Numbered from the stretch's first letter, positions 27,103 through 37,359 are shown. The stretch is 64,000 bases of DNA from Balneolaceae bacterium (GCA_018401935.1 JAGYJQ010000005.1:1-64000), one strand, 5' to 3'. The notes: generated from the letters alone by a model not told the origin. Numbers and translations are program-made.

Positions 27103-28347
27103 ATGGCTCGTAAAAGCTTTGACATCCCCGATCAGTATCGTTCCCCGGTCATTCGCCAAGTGAAAGAGGCTACTAAAATACTGGACCCCACAAAAAAGGA
27201 TCTCACTCCTACCCTGTTGGATTTTGGCCCTGTACAGTTTTATATCCCCCGATTTTTTGGCTTTTGTTACGGAGTAGAAAACGCCATCGATATTGCCTAT
27301 AAAGCACTTCGAGAGCATCCCGACAAAAACATTTACTTGCTTAGCGAAATGATCCACAACCCCACGGTCAACGAAGATTTGCTCAAAAAAGGCATGCAGT
27401 TTCTTCAACACACCGATGGAAGCGAGCGCATTCCCATCGATTCCTTGAGCTCCGAGGACATCGTTATTGTACCCGCCTTTGGCACCACGGTAGAAATAGA
27501 AGAGCAACTAAAAGCAAAAGGAATTGACCCCTACGCCTTCAACACGACCTGCCCATTTGTAGAAAAAGTCTGGAAACGAGGGGCTCAACTTGGAAAAAAA
27601 GACTACTCCCTTGTAGTTCATGGGAAACACGAACACGAGGAAACCCGAGCCACCTTTTCGCACAGCTCTACCCACTCAAACGTAGTGGTCGTACTAAACC
27701 CTGAAGAAGCCCATATCTTAGCCGATTGCATGCTAGGAAACCGACCCAATGAGGACTTTGAGCATTATTTTGGTCATAAATGCACCCCTGGTTTTGATCC
27801 TCAAAAAGATCTGCAGCGTTTCGGGGTTATAAACCAGACCACGATGTTGGCAACCGAGACGCAAGAGGTCATGGATATTCTAAAAAAAGCGACCCTTCAA
27901 TTGTTTAGCGAGTCCGATATTCAGCAACATTTTGCTGACACCAGCGACACCCTGTGTTACGCGACTAACGAAAATCAATCCGCTACCCTCGCTCTCTCTA
28001 AGGTAGAAGCCGATTTAGCCTTCGTTGTGGGTGGGTATAATTCCTCCAATACCATGCACCTGGTCGAAATTTTGGAACATTCGTTCCCTACTTACCACGT
28101 TCGAGATGCCGCAGAAATCATTGACCAAAGCCAGGTTCGGCACTTTAACCAGTGGCAAAAAGAAATACTGGAAACAACAGACTGGCTAGACCGCTCCCGA
28201 AACCCACTCAACATTGCTCTTACCTCCGGAGCATCATGTCCGGACGCACTGGTCGATGAAGTTCTGATGCGCTTACTTGAGTTTTTCCCAGGTCATCGCG
28301 ACATCGAGGACGTGTTGGCGCCTTTTGAAGAAACAAGCTCTCTTTAG
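27103..28347 (+). CDS. ispH: 4-hydroxy-3-methylbut-2-enyl diphosphate reductase
   Basis: IspH (LytB) is the last enzyme of the MEP isoprenoid pathway, a cytoplasmic 4Fe-4S protein making IPP and DMAPP. The three cluster cysteines are C55 (FFGFCYGVENA), C150 (FNTTCPFVEKV) and C379 (TSGASCPDALVDEVL). The VVHGKHEHEETRA and GGYNSSNT motifs bind substrate. At 414 residues it is about 100 longer than E. coli IspH and matches the long form known from cyanobacteria and plants, with an N-terminal extension and internal inserts. Confidence 0.95.
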   Translation: MARKSFDIPDQYRSPVIRQVKEATKILDPTKKDLTPTLLDFGPVQFYIPRFFGFCYGVENAIDIAYKALREHPDKNIYLLSEMIHNPTVNEDLLKKGMQFLQHTDGSERIPIDSLSSEDIVIVPAFGTTVEIEEQLKAKGIDPYAFNTTCPFVEKVWKRGAQLGKKDYSLVVHGKHEHEETRATFSHSSTHSNVVVVLNPEEAHILADCMLGNRPNEDFEHYFGHKCTPGFDPQKDLQRFGVINQTTMLATETQEVMDILKKATLQLFSESDIQQHFADTSDTLCYATNENQSATLALSKVEADLAFVVGGYNSSNTMHLVEILEHSFPTYHVRDAAEIIDQSQVRHFNQWQKEILETTDWLDRSRNPLNIALTSGASCPDALVDEVLMRLLEFFPGHRDIEDVLAPFEETSSL

Positions 28348-28384
28348 CGCCGACTACTCATCAATTAGACTCTCGCCAACGAAT

Positions 28385-29422
28385 CTACTCATTAATCAGG
28401 CTAAAGAAACTGACCACACTAGGCCTGAAACTCTTTAATTCAATGGCAAGGTTTGCATCAACCAGTCGGATTTCAGGGGTCACAATTCCGGTGGTATTAT
28501 TTCGAATAGCCTCATAGTCAACGTATGCTTCAAATGGTCTGGCTTTTTCGGCTTCGCTGTATTGTTCGATAGGCACGCGATATTGAACTGTGACCGTAGA
28601 TGGAGAGAAATTAAACCGTTGATTTCTAGGCGCATTTTCGAGCCGCAGCACCAGGGTTAGTTCCCCCTCGGTAAATTCGGTTACCGTTTCATGATAGCTC
28701 ACCAAGTTCTGATCGAAGCTAAGGGCAGGATCCGAAGAAATGATTGGGAGTTGCAGGGTAATGTTATCGCGAATATTGTTGAGTTTAACCGAATAATCAA
28801 TGATCCAAGCTTCTAAGTTTTCCACTTTAGACACCGCCCCAGACACCCAAATACTATCCGGCTCCAAATAACCTGGCCCAACTCGGTCGTAGCGTTCGGC
28901 ATAGTTAAACGTAGGCTCCCAAACAAGCGGCAGTTGTTTGGTCATCATGGGCTCTAGATCCAAGGATAAACGGGTAGGTAGTACGTTTAAAACCGAGACA
29001 TCTTGTTCAGGGGCAAAGCGCTGCCGTACCTGACTAAAGACGTCAATCTCACCCGGACTAATATCTACCGGTACCGCTGGGGGATTGTTTTTCAGGCTGA
29101 TTAGTTTCCAGCCCTCACCACTTATTTCGGCGGCTATGGTTTCAGGAATAGCATCTACCAACGCCATGCCTTCTGGAACAGAACCAACTGACAAAGGGAC
29201 TTCGACGTCGATATTGTACGATCCGTTCAAGTTAACCACCATCCACAAGGTCATGGCAAGCACATAGGAAACAACAAAAACAGTGATTTTTTCCTCCCGC
29301 GAGGTATTTGAGGCTCCATTCTCTTTCCGCAACCCAATCAGGGCCGTATCAATGGCCCGAATCGCCTTTATGAAGGGGCTAAAAATGGTATTTGGGGTAT
29401 TTTTTGGAGAGGTTTTTTTCAT
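28385..29422 (-). CDS. YbbR-like (CdaR-type) domain protein
   Basis: This 345-residue membrane-anchored protein has a cytoplasmic N-terminus, one membrane helix (about residues 47-66, ITVFVVSYVLAMTLWMVV) and then YbbR-like beta domains outside the membrane (for example VEVPLSVGSVPEGMAL). In Firmicutes the related CdaR regulates the diadenylate cyclase CdaA; whether that holds here is unknown, as no cdaA is in the window. It is the last gene of a leftward group with dciA and recF, 72 bases after dciA. Confidence 0.85.
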   Translation of the reverse strand: MKKTSPKNTPNTIFSPFIKAIRAIDTALIGLRKENGASNTSREEKITVFVVSYVLAMTLWMVVNLNGSYNIDVEVPLSVGSVPEGMALVDAIPETIAAEISGEGWKLISLKNNPPAVPVDISPGEIDVFSQVRQRFAPEQDVSVLNVLPTRLSLDLEPMMTKQLPLVWEPTFNYAERYDRVGPGYLEPDSIWVSGAVSKVENLEAWIIDYSVKLNNIRDNITLQLPIISSDPALSFDQNLVSYHETVTEFTEGELTLVLRLENAPRNQRFNFSPSTVTVQYRVPIEQYSEAEKARPFEAYVDYEAIRNNTTGIVTPEIRLVDANLAIELKSFRPSVVSFFSLINE

Positions 29423-29494
29423 CGCTATGCAGTTTCCTTAAATATACTTTGGCCTATGCCTATTTCCAACCGCTGAGTCTGGCGTGGCATACCC

Positions 29495-29791
29495 TTACTT
29501 AGCCACTACTTTAAGCTCCTGCACTACCTTATGATCCACCGCATCATTCAGCCGCTTGGCAATATGAAATCTGTTCGCATAAATTTCATGTCGCCACACC
29601 GCATTTGAAACCACGCAGGTCAGTATGCTCCCCTGGAAATACAAATCGTGCGTTTGTTCCGCTATTTTTGGCCCAACAACTTCGGCCCACTTCGCTAAAA
29701 CCATTCCCTGCCTCAGTTTTTTCTGATGGGGATAGCGGTCCAAAAACTGCTTTAATGCTTCCGATAATGATTTTGGCTTGTCTAATCGCAT
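29495..29791 (-). CDS. DciA/DUF721 family protein
   Basis: This 98-residue protein of the DUF721 family, whose characterised members (DciA) load the replicative helicase, has the family core LRQGMVLAKWAEVVGPKIAEQTH followed by LTCVVSNAVWRHEIYANR. It starts 11 bases after recF ends, so the two are probably co-transcribed. A place beside recF and near dnaA agrees with a replication role. Confidence 0.88.
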   Translation of the reverse strand: MRLDKPKSLSEALKQFLDRYPHQKKLRQGMVLAKWAEVVGPKIAEQTHDLYFQGSILTCVVSNAVWRHEIYANRFHIAKRLNDAVDHKVVQELKVVAK

Positions 29792-29802
29792 GGGAACCCA
29801 AC

Positions 29803-31038
29803 TTAGTTAGTTTCGGCTACATTTCCATCCTTAATCGTGATACACAGATGATCCGGATGACCAAAATCCACAAAATCACTAAACGCCACCGGATGGGCCG
29901 CCGTAATAAAGCTCTGGCCTTGATGTGCTTTTAAATGTTCGAGTAGAATTCGCACTCGTTCCCCATCCAAGTCGCCAAACACATCGTCCAGAACCAAGAG
30001 CGGAGCGTCCTCTAATTCCTTCGTATAATAATCCAACTGCCCTAATTTTAAGGCAAGTGCAAACAACCGGTGCTGACCCTGCGAGCCGTATCGGCGCAGC
30101 TCTACCTTGTCCAAATAAAACACAATTTCGTCCCTATGAGGCCCGACTAGGCTTTGCCCTCGCTCCAATTCCTTATCAAATTGCTCGTTTAATGCTGCTT
30201 TGAAACAATTCTCGATCCGCTCTACTCGGGTTAATGTTGTTGGGGAGTCGGCCTCGGAGTCGGCCTCGGCATTGCCCTTGGCCTGATCTGAGTCTACGGT
30301 GACCTGCTCCTTTTTCTCCCATCCACGCACCATGGAATCGTAGCGCATTCCTGGCTGCATTTCTAAACCAGATATCTCGGTAAAATTGACCTGCACAAAA
30401 CGCTCTAGTTGCTCTATAACGCTCGCTCGTTCATTCATTATTTTTGACCCGATTCGAACTAATTGCTCATTCCAAGGCTCTAAATAGCTTTGCATGAGGG
30501 TCTTATCAACCCGAAAAGATCCCCCCTCGGCATACTTTTGTAGTAATTTATTACGCTGGCGTCGAACCTGCCGGTATTCTAATAAATTTCGCAAGTACGA
30601 TCGGGATAACTGGCTAATGAATGCATCAATAAATACCCGCCTTTCAACTGGCCCGCCTTTGGTTAGCTGCTCATCTTGTGGGCTCAATACCACCACAGGA
30701 ACCATTCCTATGAGATCGGAGAGCTTGTCCAATGGACCTTCGTTCACGAAAATTTTCTTTCCATCCCCTCTAGAATAGCTTAGCGACAACTGAAATTGTG
30801 CCCGTATTTGACCTTGAAAATGCCCGCGAAGCAAAAATGATTTAGTGTCTTGCTTCACCACGTGAGAGTCTGAGCTGGTGACAAAACTTCGAGACATACA
30901 CAGATAATGAATGGCATCTACTATGGAGGTCTTTCCCGCGCCATTTGGACCAATAAGTACGTTGATGTAGGGCGCCCAGGTCACCTTGGTATGCGTATGA
31001 TTCCTGAAATGAAATAGTTCTATTTCGTGAATACGCAT
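29803..31038 (-). CDS. recF: DNA replication and repair protein RecF
   Basis: RecF is an SMC-like ATPase that helps load RecA at gapped DNA through RecFOR. Walker A is GPNGAGKTS (residues 30-38), and the C-terminal signature/Walker B region reads YGSQGQHRLFALALKLG and LLVLDDVFGDLD. At 411 residues it is somewhat longer than usual. Part of the excess is an acidic insert (AEADSEAD, about residue 262) made by a 12-bp tandem duplication at 30244-30267. It sits between the endonuclease gene (12 bases upstream) and dciA (11 bases downstream). Confidence 0.95.
   Translation of the reverse strand: MRIHEIELFHFRNHTHTKVTWAPYINVLIGPNGAGKTSIVDAIHYLCMSRSFVTSSDSHVVKQDTKSFLLRGHFQGQIRAQFQLSLSYSRGDGKKIFVNEGPLDKLSDLIGMVPVVVLSPQDEQLTKGGPVERRVFIDAFISQLSRSYLRNLLEYRQVRRQRNKLLQKYAEGGSFRVDKTLMQSYLEPWNEQLVRIGSKIMNERASVIEQLERFVQVNFTEISGLEMQPGMRYDSMVRGWEKKEQVTVDSDQAKGNAEADSEADSPTTLTRVERIENCFKAALNEQFDKELERGQSLVGPHRDEIVFYLDKVELRRYGSQGQHRLFALALKLGQLDYYTKELEDAPLLVLDDVFGDLDGERVRILLEHLKAHQGQSFITAAHPVAFSDFVDFGHPDHLCITIKDGNVAETN
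30244..30267. repeat. In-frame 12-bp tandem duplication inside recF
   Basis: GGAGTCGGCCTC occurs twice back to back and adds an acidic ADSE tetrapeptide repeat to RecF, without a frame change. Confidence 0.9.
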
Positions 31039-31050
31039 GAGCTACCCCGA

Positions 31051-32220
31051 TTATTTAATCAAGGTCATTCTGCGGGTAAACGAAGCTTCTCCTGAGAGTT
31101 GTTCAAGTCTGTAATAGTACATGCCCGAAGGTAATTGCGTCGCATCGAAAGCAACGCGATGCCACCCAGCCGCTCGCTGACCATCTGCTAACACCGCAAT
31201 ACGCTGACCCAACATAGTAAAAATCGAAAGTCGAATGTGTTCAGGGCTCCTTAGCTCAAAAGAAATAGTCGTACTCGGGTTAAAGGGATTTGGGTAATTC
31301 TGCAGTAAACGAATTTCTTTTTGGCCCTGGTCAAAGTCCTGCTGCCTAGTATATTCTGCAGCCACGGCTTGTCCCCCAAAATAAGCCCGTTCCACTAGAG
31401 TAGAATCATGCACAAAAGGATTTCTATTTCCCTGTGCCTGTTCGGCCCCTAAGCTCCGGTTCCATTCCGCCTCATCTGCTGGATCCAGTTTATGCCAATC
31501 GTACAGCACGTCTTTCATCCCATTGAAAAAGCTCACATCGTCTTTTACCACCGCTCTGGTTTGATAAACCGACCAAAAATAAAAGATGGCCCGCGCAACA
31601 TTCCCTTTAAAATCTTCCCGTGGCTCAAAGGCTCTACCATTGTCCAGTTCGCTGTGCAAATCAATATTCGCCGTGGGTATTCCACTCGATTCGCCCGATA
31701 AATAAAACCACTTATCGGCCTCATTGTCAGGTATCTCATCGAATGGATAGTTAGAACGAGCCGAATTTGCTTCTACTCGTGTGGGAAATAAATGATGAAT
31801 GTCTCCCCGCATGGGTTCATCTCTGTCAAACAAACCTTGCGGCCAAACGTGCTCGGTATTAATGCCTTTATTGAATGCATCGGTTCTATTGTTACTGGTA
31901 ATAGTATACCCGGTATACACCCCGATGATTTGCCCATTCACATTATCAATGGAGCCATACATCTGATCTCTGGCGCCGTTATAACCTAGGGGATTGCTTA
32001 CTGCGTATTCCTGAAGAATGAATTGTTGCAGGTTTTCACCCGTTAGATTGGGTGCGATATATTCCTGCGGACGCTGCTGAGCCTGTAGCGAATTTGAACT
32101 TAGCCAACTTGAACTTAGCCAACTTGGACTTAGCAAACTTGAGCTTAGCCAATTTGAACTTAGCAAACTTAAACTCAGCGAACATCCCAGAAAAAAAACT
32201 ACCCTTGAAAAAAAACGCAT
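31051..32220 (-). CDS. Secreted endonuclease I family nuclease with sorting domain
   Basis: This 389-residue exported nuclease of the endonuclease I (EndA/NucM-like) family probably digests extracellular DNA. The core motif is NTEHVWPQGLFD followed by RGDIHHLFPTRVEANSARSNYPF, giving the catalytic His and metal ligands. The C-terminus is a type IX-like sorting domain (LLQNYPNPFNPST, ending TRRMTLIK). The signal peptide is unusual: residues 16-46 are built from repeats of SSNWL/SSSWL encoded by a 15-bp tandem array. AGGAG of its ribosome site overlaps the enolase stop codon, so it is translationally close to eno. Confidence 0.9.
   Translation of the reverse strand: MRFFSRVVFFLGCSLSLSLLSSNWLSSSLLSPSWLSSSWLSSNSLQAQQRPQEYIAPNLTGENLQQFILQEYAVSNPLGYNGARDQMYGSIDNVNGQIIGVYTGYTITSNNRTDAFNKGINTEHVWPQGLFDRDEPMRGDIHHLFPTRVEANSARSNYPFDEIPDNEADKWFYLSGESSGIPTANIDLHSELDNGRAFEPREDFKGNVARAIFYFWSVYQTRAVVKDDVSFFNGMKDVLYDWHKLDPADEAEWNRSLGAEQAQGNRNPFVHDSTLVERAYFGGQAVAAEYTRQQDFDQGQKEIRLLQNYPNPFNPSTTISFELRSPEHIRLSIFTMLGQRIAVLADGQRAAGWHRVAFDATQLPSGMYYYRLEQLSGEASFTRRMTLIK
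32091..32180. repeat. In-frame 15-bp tandem repeat, 6 copies, inside a signal peptide
   Basis: Six diverged 15-bp units run at 32091-32105, 32106-32120, 32121-32135, 32136-32150, 32151-32165 and 32166-32180. They encode the pentapeptide repeats that make up most of the hydrophobic core of the endonuclease leader. Confidence 0.95.
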
Positions 32221-32229
32221 GCTTGACTC

Positions 32230-33651
<1,422 letters not shown>

Positions 33652-33682
33652 TCACTAATTTTTAGCAAAAACATAGTCATTT

Positions 33683-34369
33683 ATGTCCCTTCACCCTTGG
33701 ATTATTCTTTTCGATATCGACGGAACCCTCCTAACCGTAGACCGTACGTTCAACCGCCCCTTGCTCCGAAGCATCATCGATGAATTACATATCGACTACC
33801 CCGACATGGAAAAAGACCCCTTTTCTGGGAGAACGGACTTCGATATCATTTCATCCTTTTTAGTCCATCACGACAACCAAGAAGAGTTGTACCAAGAGTT
33901 CAAAGCTCTGTATCTAGAGCGTCTATCTGAGGAGATCCAAGAACATCATGTACTTCGGCACGACTATGTGGATGAGGCATTGGAATACTTTTCGGGCTCC
34001 ACCTTCATCAGAGGGCTCCTCACCGGTAACTATCCAGATGCCGCCGTAACAAAATTGCGTGCAGCAAACATCCATCAAGAGTTTAGTTTTGGAGCTTTTG
34101 GCGAATTTCACTCCGACCGAAACATGCTACCTCAACTTGCGCTCGAGCACATTCAAGACTCGCTGGCCATCACACCCGATCCCCAGCGTTTCCTCATCAT
34201 TGGGGACACACCGCGTGACGTAATTTGCGCAAAAAGCGCCCGCATGAAGTGCATAGCGGTCACTACCGGAAAGTTCTCGCGAGAAGAGTTAGCCGAGTAT
34301 GAACCCGATCTCATCATCGATTCCCTGGCTCAACCAGCAGACTGGTTCCAAAGAATTACTACTGGTTGA
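33683..34369 (+). CDS. HAD-superfamily hydrolase, phosphoglycolate phosphatase-like
   Basis: This 228-residue cytoplasmic phosphatase has HAD motif I as FDIDGTLLTV (nucleophile Asp near residue 11), motif II GLLTGNYPDAA, and motif IV near RFLIIGDTPRDVICAK. A cap of the C1 helical type is inserted after motif I. It resembles phosphoglycolate phosphatase/beta-phosphoglucomutase-like members, but the substrate is not determined by sequence. It is transcribed alone, divergent from eno. Confidence 0.88.
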   Translation: MSLHPWIILFDIDGTLLTVDRTFNRPLLRSIIDELHIDYPDMEKDPFSGRTDFDIISSFLVHHDNQEELYQEFKALYLERLSEEIQEHHVLRHDYVDEALEYFSGSTFIRGLLTGNYPDAAVTKLRAANIHQEFSFGAFGEFHSDRNMLPQLALEHIQDSLAITPDPQRFLIIGDTPRDVICAKSARMKCIAVTTGKFSREELAEYEPDLIIDSLAQPADWFQRITTG

Positions 34370-34399
34370 TGTACACCCAAATCGTGGCTGAGAACTCGC

Positions 34400-35302
34400 T
34401 TAATCCCGCGCCCACATCTTACCAAACACAAAAGTAATCTGAACAGAACCTAAGAAATTCACGGGATCGTTAGAACGCTCGTAAGCATCTGGAATTTGAT
34501 CTTGATTCACATCTACAATAACTCCGTTTGAGCGTACTGGTTCAAAAGGCTCCATGATTTGTATCCCATTGGGCATGTAATAGAAGGTGTAGCCAAATTG
34601 AAAACTTTGAAGCTGTGCAAAGTTGTCTCCAAAATCAATCCCTAACACCCATTCACCTGTCATTGCAAGGGATGTTTCGAGCTCATTCCAACCTTCAAAC
34701 ACATCATTCACTGGTTCATAGACCAAGAACTCGTTTACATTTGCTTCGCGAAAACCGTTTTCATTGTAATCTTCAAAATAAGGCAACACAAACATCATAG
34801 CTCCGCCTAAGCTAACTGAACTGTGCACCCGAAAATTGTCGGTGATTTGATTCGGGAAAAATCGTTTCTTGAGCCCTAGGGTCAAGGGAGCACTTAAAAC
34901 GCGCTTATATTTACTTGGCACTACTCGGTTACCAAAATAGTAATCTATGTACGTCTGTTCACTTGGGTCTCGCACTCCACTCAAGCTTAAACTTACTAAG
35001 GCTTCGGTGTAGGGTCGTAACGAACGTCGATACTGCGCTCCAAGTTGGAGGCCAAAATCATTTAACCCGATTCGAAAACCTAATCCTGAACGATAGCCTT
35101 CGTCAAACAAATTGCGAGAAACATTGATACCCTCCAATTCAGGCTCACCAAATACGTACTCCTGTCCATTTTGGTTTGTCTGGGTCTGAGCTAATGATTG
35201 TTGAGGCGCAAACACACTCAACAACAATCCTACAATACATACCCATAGCACAGTAAAAAGGATGGCGGAGAAACGTGTGTAAACTATTTTTGCTGCTAGC
35301 AT
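34400..35302 (-). CDS. Probable outer-membrane beta-barrel protein
   Basis: This 300-residue exported protein has a signal peptide (about residues 10-39, cut near SLAQ). Alternating aromatic/hydrophobic strands such as GLGFRIGLNDFGLQLGAQYRR and LQSFQFGYTFYYMPNG, and an end in VQITFVFGKMWARD, indicate a small outer-membrane barrel. An EF-hand-like DVNQDQIPDAYE loop lies near the end and may bind calcium. I recognise no named family. Its upstream gap contains a 14-bp tandem repeat. Confidence 0.7.
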   Translation of the reverse strand: MLAAKIVYTRFSAILFTVLWVCIVGLLLSVFAPQQSLAQTQTNQNGQEYVFGEPELEGINVSRNLFDEGYRSGLGFRIGLNDFGLQLGAQYRRSLRPYTEALVSLSLSGVRDPSEQTYIDYYFGNRVVPSKYKRVLSAPLTLGLKKRFFPNQITDNFRVHSSVSLGGAMMFVLPYFEDYNENGFREANVNEFLVYEPVNDVFEGWNELETSLAMTGEWVLGIDFGDNFAQLQSFQFGYTFYYMPNGIQIMEPFEPVRSNGVIVDVNQDQIPDAYERSNDPVNFLGSVQITFVFGKMWARD

Positions 35303-35361
35303 TTCAAAAAATAGAGTTAGATGGTAATCAGGTAGCGAAAAAAAGCATGACCGGCTTTCAT

Positions 35362-35417
35362 TTGTTTGTACTCAATTGTTTGTACTCAACTATTTGTACT
35401 CAACTGTTCGTACTTAA
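35362..35417. repeat. 14-bp tandem repeat, 4 copies
   Basis: Four units of the form YTRTTYGTACTYAA (35362-35375, 35376-35389, 35390-35403, 35404-35417) lie 60 bases upstream of the leftward barrel gene, in its likely promoter/leader. Confidence 0.9.
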
Positions 35418-35572
35418 CAAACACTCTTAACAAGGTAATAGTTTAAAAGATCAAAGAATAAACGAAAAAAAATAGATTTTCTTATTGCCTTAAATACAGA
35501 ACATGTTATTTTCTAACGGAAAATAGGCAATAACCGTCGGCTACTTTATTTTAAGCTACAATTGGTTTATTC

Positions 35573-35598
35573 TACGCCATTGAAATACGCCATTGAAA
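35573..35598. repeat. 13-bp direct tandem repeat
   Basis: TACGCCATTGAAA occurs twice in tandem (35573-35585, 35586-35598) just upstream of the small gene before prmC. Confidence 0.85.
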
Positions 35599-35639
35599 AA
35601 AACAGCGTACGTTTATTGTCTTTCAGAAAACCCAGTGGA

Positions 35640-36026
35640 ATGAATTCTCACACTACCTTTCTTATTTATGGCCCTTCGGCAACCTTACTCCGAATGGCTT
35701 CCAAATTATTTGAAGAGCACAAGCCTAAGTTTTTACATACTCGCAGCTTTGATGAACTCAAGCATACCCAATATGTCGCAGTTTACGAAGAGTATGAAAA
35801 ACAAATCAACTCCAGTGTTACCCTAACATGCATTGTGGAAAGCAACCCAAAGCAAACCAAGATCATCCTAAAAAAAACCGGCGGTCGAATGGGCTTTAGA
35901 GGTAGCTCACTCTCCGAAGAGCGAAGTATGGATTCCCTAGTAAATGATTTCATATTTGATTTTGGAAAGCGCTACGGCTTAACTGTACAAGAAGAACGAG
36001 TTTCAGACGCTATCGGCGACGAATAA
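35640..36026 (+). CDS. Conserved-looking small protein of unknown function before prmC
   Basis: This 128-residue cytoplasmic protein starts MNSHTTFLIYGPSATLLRMASKL. It looks like an alpha/beta fold with a basic middle (KQTKIILKKTGGRMGFRG) and an acidic end. I do not recognise it. The frame is open from a TTG at 35562, but the extra part overlaps a tandem repeat, so the ATG at 35640 is preferred. Its stop codon overlaps the ATG of prmC by one base (TAATG), showing translational coupling and suggesting a housekeeping partner role. Confidence 0.7.
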   Translation: MNSHTTFLIYGPSATLLRMASKLFEEHKPKFLHTRSFDELKHTQYVAVYEEYEKQINSSVTLTCIVESNPKQTKIILKKTGGRMGFRGSSLSEERSMDSLVNDFIFDFGKRYGLTVQEERVSDAIGDE

Positions 36027-36904
36027 TGCAAGATAGGTCATGGACGGTGCTCGGTTTATTGAATTGGGGCACGGAATACTTTAACCAGAAAGAGGTTCGT
36101 AATCCACGTTTTAGCATCGAGTGGTTGTTATCTCATGTGTTAGAAGTGAAACGCTTAGACCTTTATCTTCTTTTTGAACGTCCCCTCCACTCCGAGGAAT
36201 TAGAGCGCTTACGCCCCATGGTTCAACGACGCGGAAAGCACGAACCACTGCAGTACATAACGGGGAAGGTGGATTTTTATGGGATCGAACTCTCGGTGGC
36301 TTCTGGGGTTTTAATCCCAAGGCCGGAGACCGAAGAACTAGTTGAATATATTCTAGCCTCGCATGATAAAGATGCCAAAAAAAAATTAATAGATATTGGA
36401 ACTGGCTCTGGCTGCATTGCTTTAGCGATCAAAAAAGCACGCCCCAACTGGGAAGTATGGGCCACCGACCTCTCCGAATCCGCCTTGCGAGTCGCCCAAC
36501 AAAATGGAAAAGAGCTTGGATTACAGGTGCATTGGTTTCAGGATAATGTATTTGCCCCAGAGTTATTGCGCCATCATCCCGAGCTTGCACACTCATATGA
36601 TATTTTAGTTTCTAATCCTCCCTACATACTCAAAGAGGAACTGGAAGCCTTAGATCGAGAAGTGCGCGAGTTCGAGCCAGAGGAAGCTTTATTTTGTAGC
36701 TCTACCCATCGTATGTATTCCGCACTTGTTGAACACGCCAAGGGCCTACTCCATCCAACCCATTCTCAGGTGTACTTTGAAGTTCACGAAAAGTATGCCC
36801 ATGAGGTTCAGAATATTTCAAAAGGCTACGGATTCAGCGCAGAAATTCATCGTGACTTAGCTGGTAAAGAACGGTTCGTCACCTGCTTGTATAATCAATC
36901 ATAA
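36026..36904 (+). CDS. prmC: Release factor glutamine methyltransferase
   Basis: PrmC (HemK) methylates the glutamine of the GGQ motif in release factors RF1 and RF2, using SAM. The 292-residue protein has the N-terminal helical domain, then SAM motif I LIDIGTGSGCIALAI (121-135) and the substrate Gln-binding NPPY motif at 197-200 (VSNPPYIL). The family signature FYGIELSVASGVLIPRPETEEL precedes them. It is coupled to the small gene before it and is the last gene before the replication origin. Confidence 0.96.
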   Translation: MQDRSWTVLGLLNWGTEYFNQKEVRNPRFSIEWLLSHVLEVKRLDLYLLFERPLHSEELERLRPMVQRRGKHEPLQYITGKVDFYGIELSVASGVLIPRPETEELVEYILASHDKDAKKKLIDIGTGSGCIALAIKKARPNWEVWATDLSESALRVAQQNGKELGLQVHWFQDNVFAPELLRHHPELAHSYDILVSNPPYILKEELEALDREVREFEPEEALFCSSTHRMYSALVEHAKGLLHPTHSQVYFEVHEKYAHEVQNISKGYGFSAEIHRDLAGKERFVTCLYNQS

Positions 36905-37012
36905 AGAAGGTCAAATCGAAGAGGTAGTTTAGCTAAATCATATCCTTCACTAAGCGCCATAAATTACTCTCTAACAAAGGACTCAAAAATAATTTCATGA
37001 TTTGCAAAAAAA

Positions 37013-37021
37013 TGTGGATAA
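37013..37021 (-). promoter_or_regulatory. DnaA box
   Basis: TGTGGATAA on the plus strand is a perfect match to the 9-base DnaA-binding consensus (TTATCCACA) on the minus strand. Confidence 0.85.
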
Positions 37022-37176
37022 CTTGTTGAAAAGTACTCGAAAAAAAATAAGTTCTGCCAAAAACTTTGAAAACAACCTTGTTAAGGCAATGTTACCTCAA
37101 TATTACCCGTCTTACTAAGTCTACAAGTAGCTATGTATATAGCCTGTTTTATATTGCTTTAGGGCTAATTATAAAC

Positions 37177-37185
37177 TGTGGATAA
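37177..37185 (-). promoter_or_regulatory. DnaA box
   Basis: Second perfect TGTGGATAA, same orientation, 164 bases from the first. Confidence 0.85.
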
Positions 37186-37275
37186 CTTCTACAAGTACCA
37201 AGCGATTAGGTTTGACAAGTAGCTAAATTATCGTCATTTTCAATCCAAGAAAAAATCGCGCTAAATAGCCAAATG

Positions 37276-37284
37276 TGTGGATAA
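37276..37284 (-). promoter_or_regulatory. DnaA box
   Basis: Third perfect TGTGGATAA, 76 bases before the dnaA start; it could also take part in dnaA autoregulation. Confidence 0.85.
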
Positions 37285-37359
37285 CTCTAAAAAAAGCGCC
37301 CGCGAAGTAGATGAAACAAGGATTTATTGATGTATATAACGTGTAGGAGGTCGTAAGCA

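Larger units (their letters stand above)
36905..37359. other. oriC: Probable chromosomal replication origin (oriC)
   Basis: This 455-bp AT-rich gap between prmC and dnaA contains three perfect DnaA boxes (TTATCCACA on the minus strand) in the same orientation at 37013, 37177 and 37276. It also has an 11-bp direct repeat ACAAGTAGCTA at 37123 and 37215, with a partial copy at 37191. Long A/T runs near 37001-37060 could be the unwinding element. The nearby dnaA and the change in gene orientation on either side support the call. Confidence 0.85.

Noticed and set aside
27055-27507. 150-codon antisense frame over the ispH start
   Set aside because: It runs opposite conserved ispH sequence, with no ribosome site or recognisable domain.
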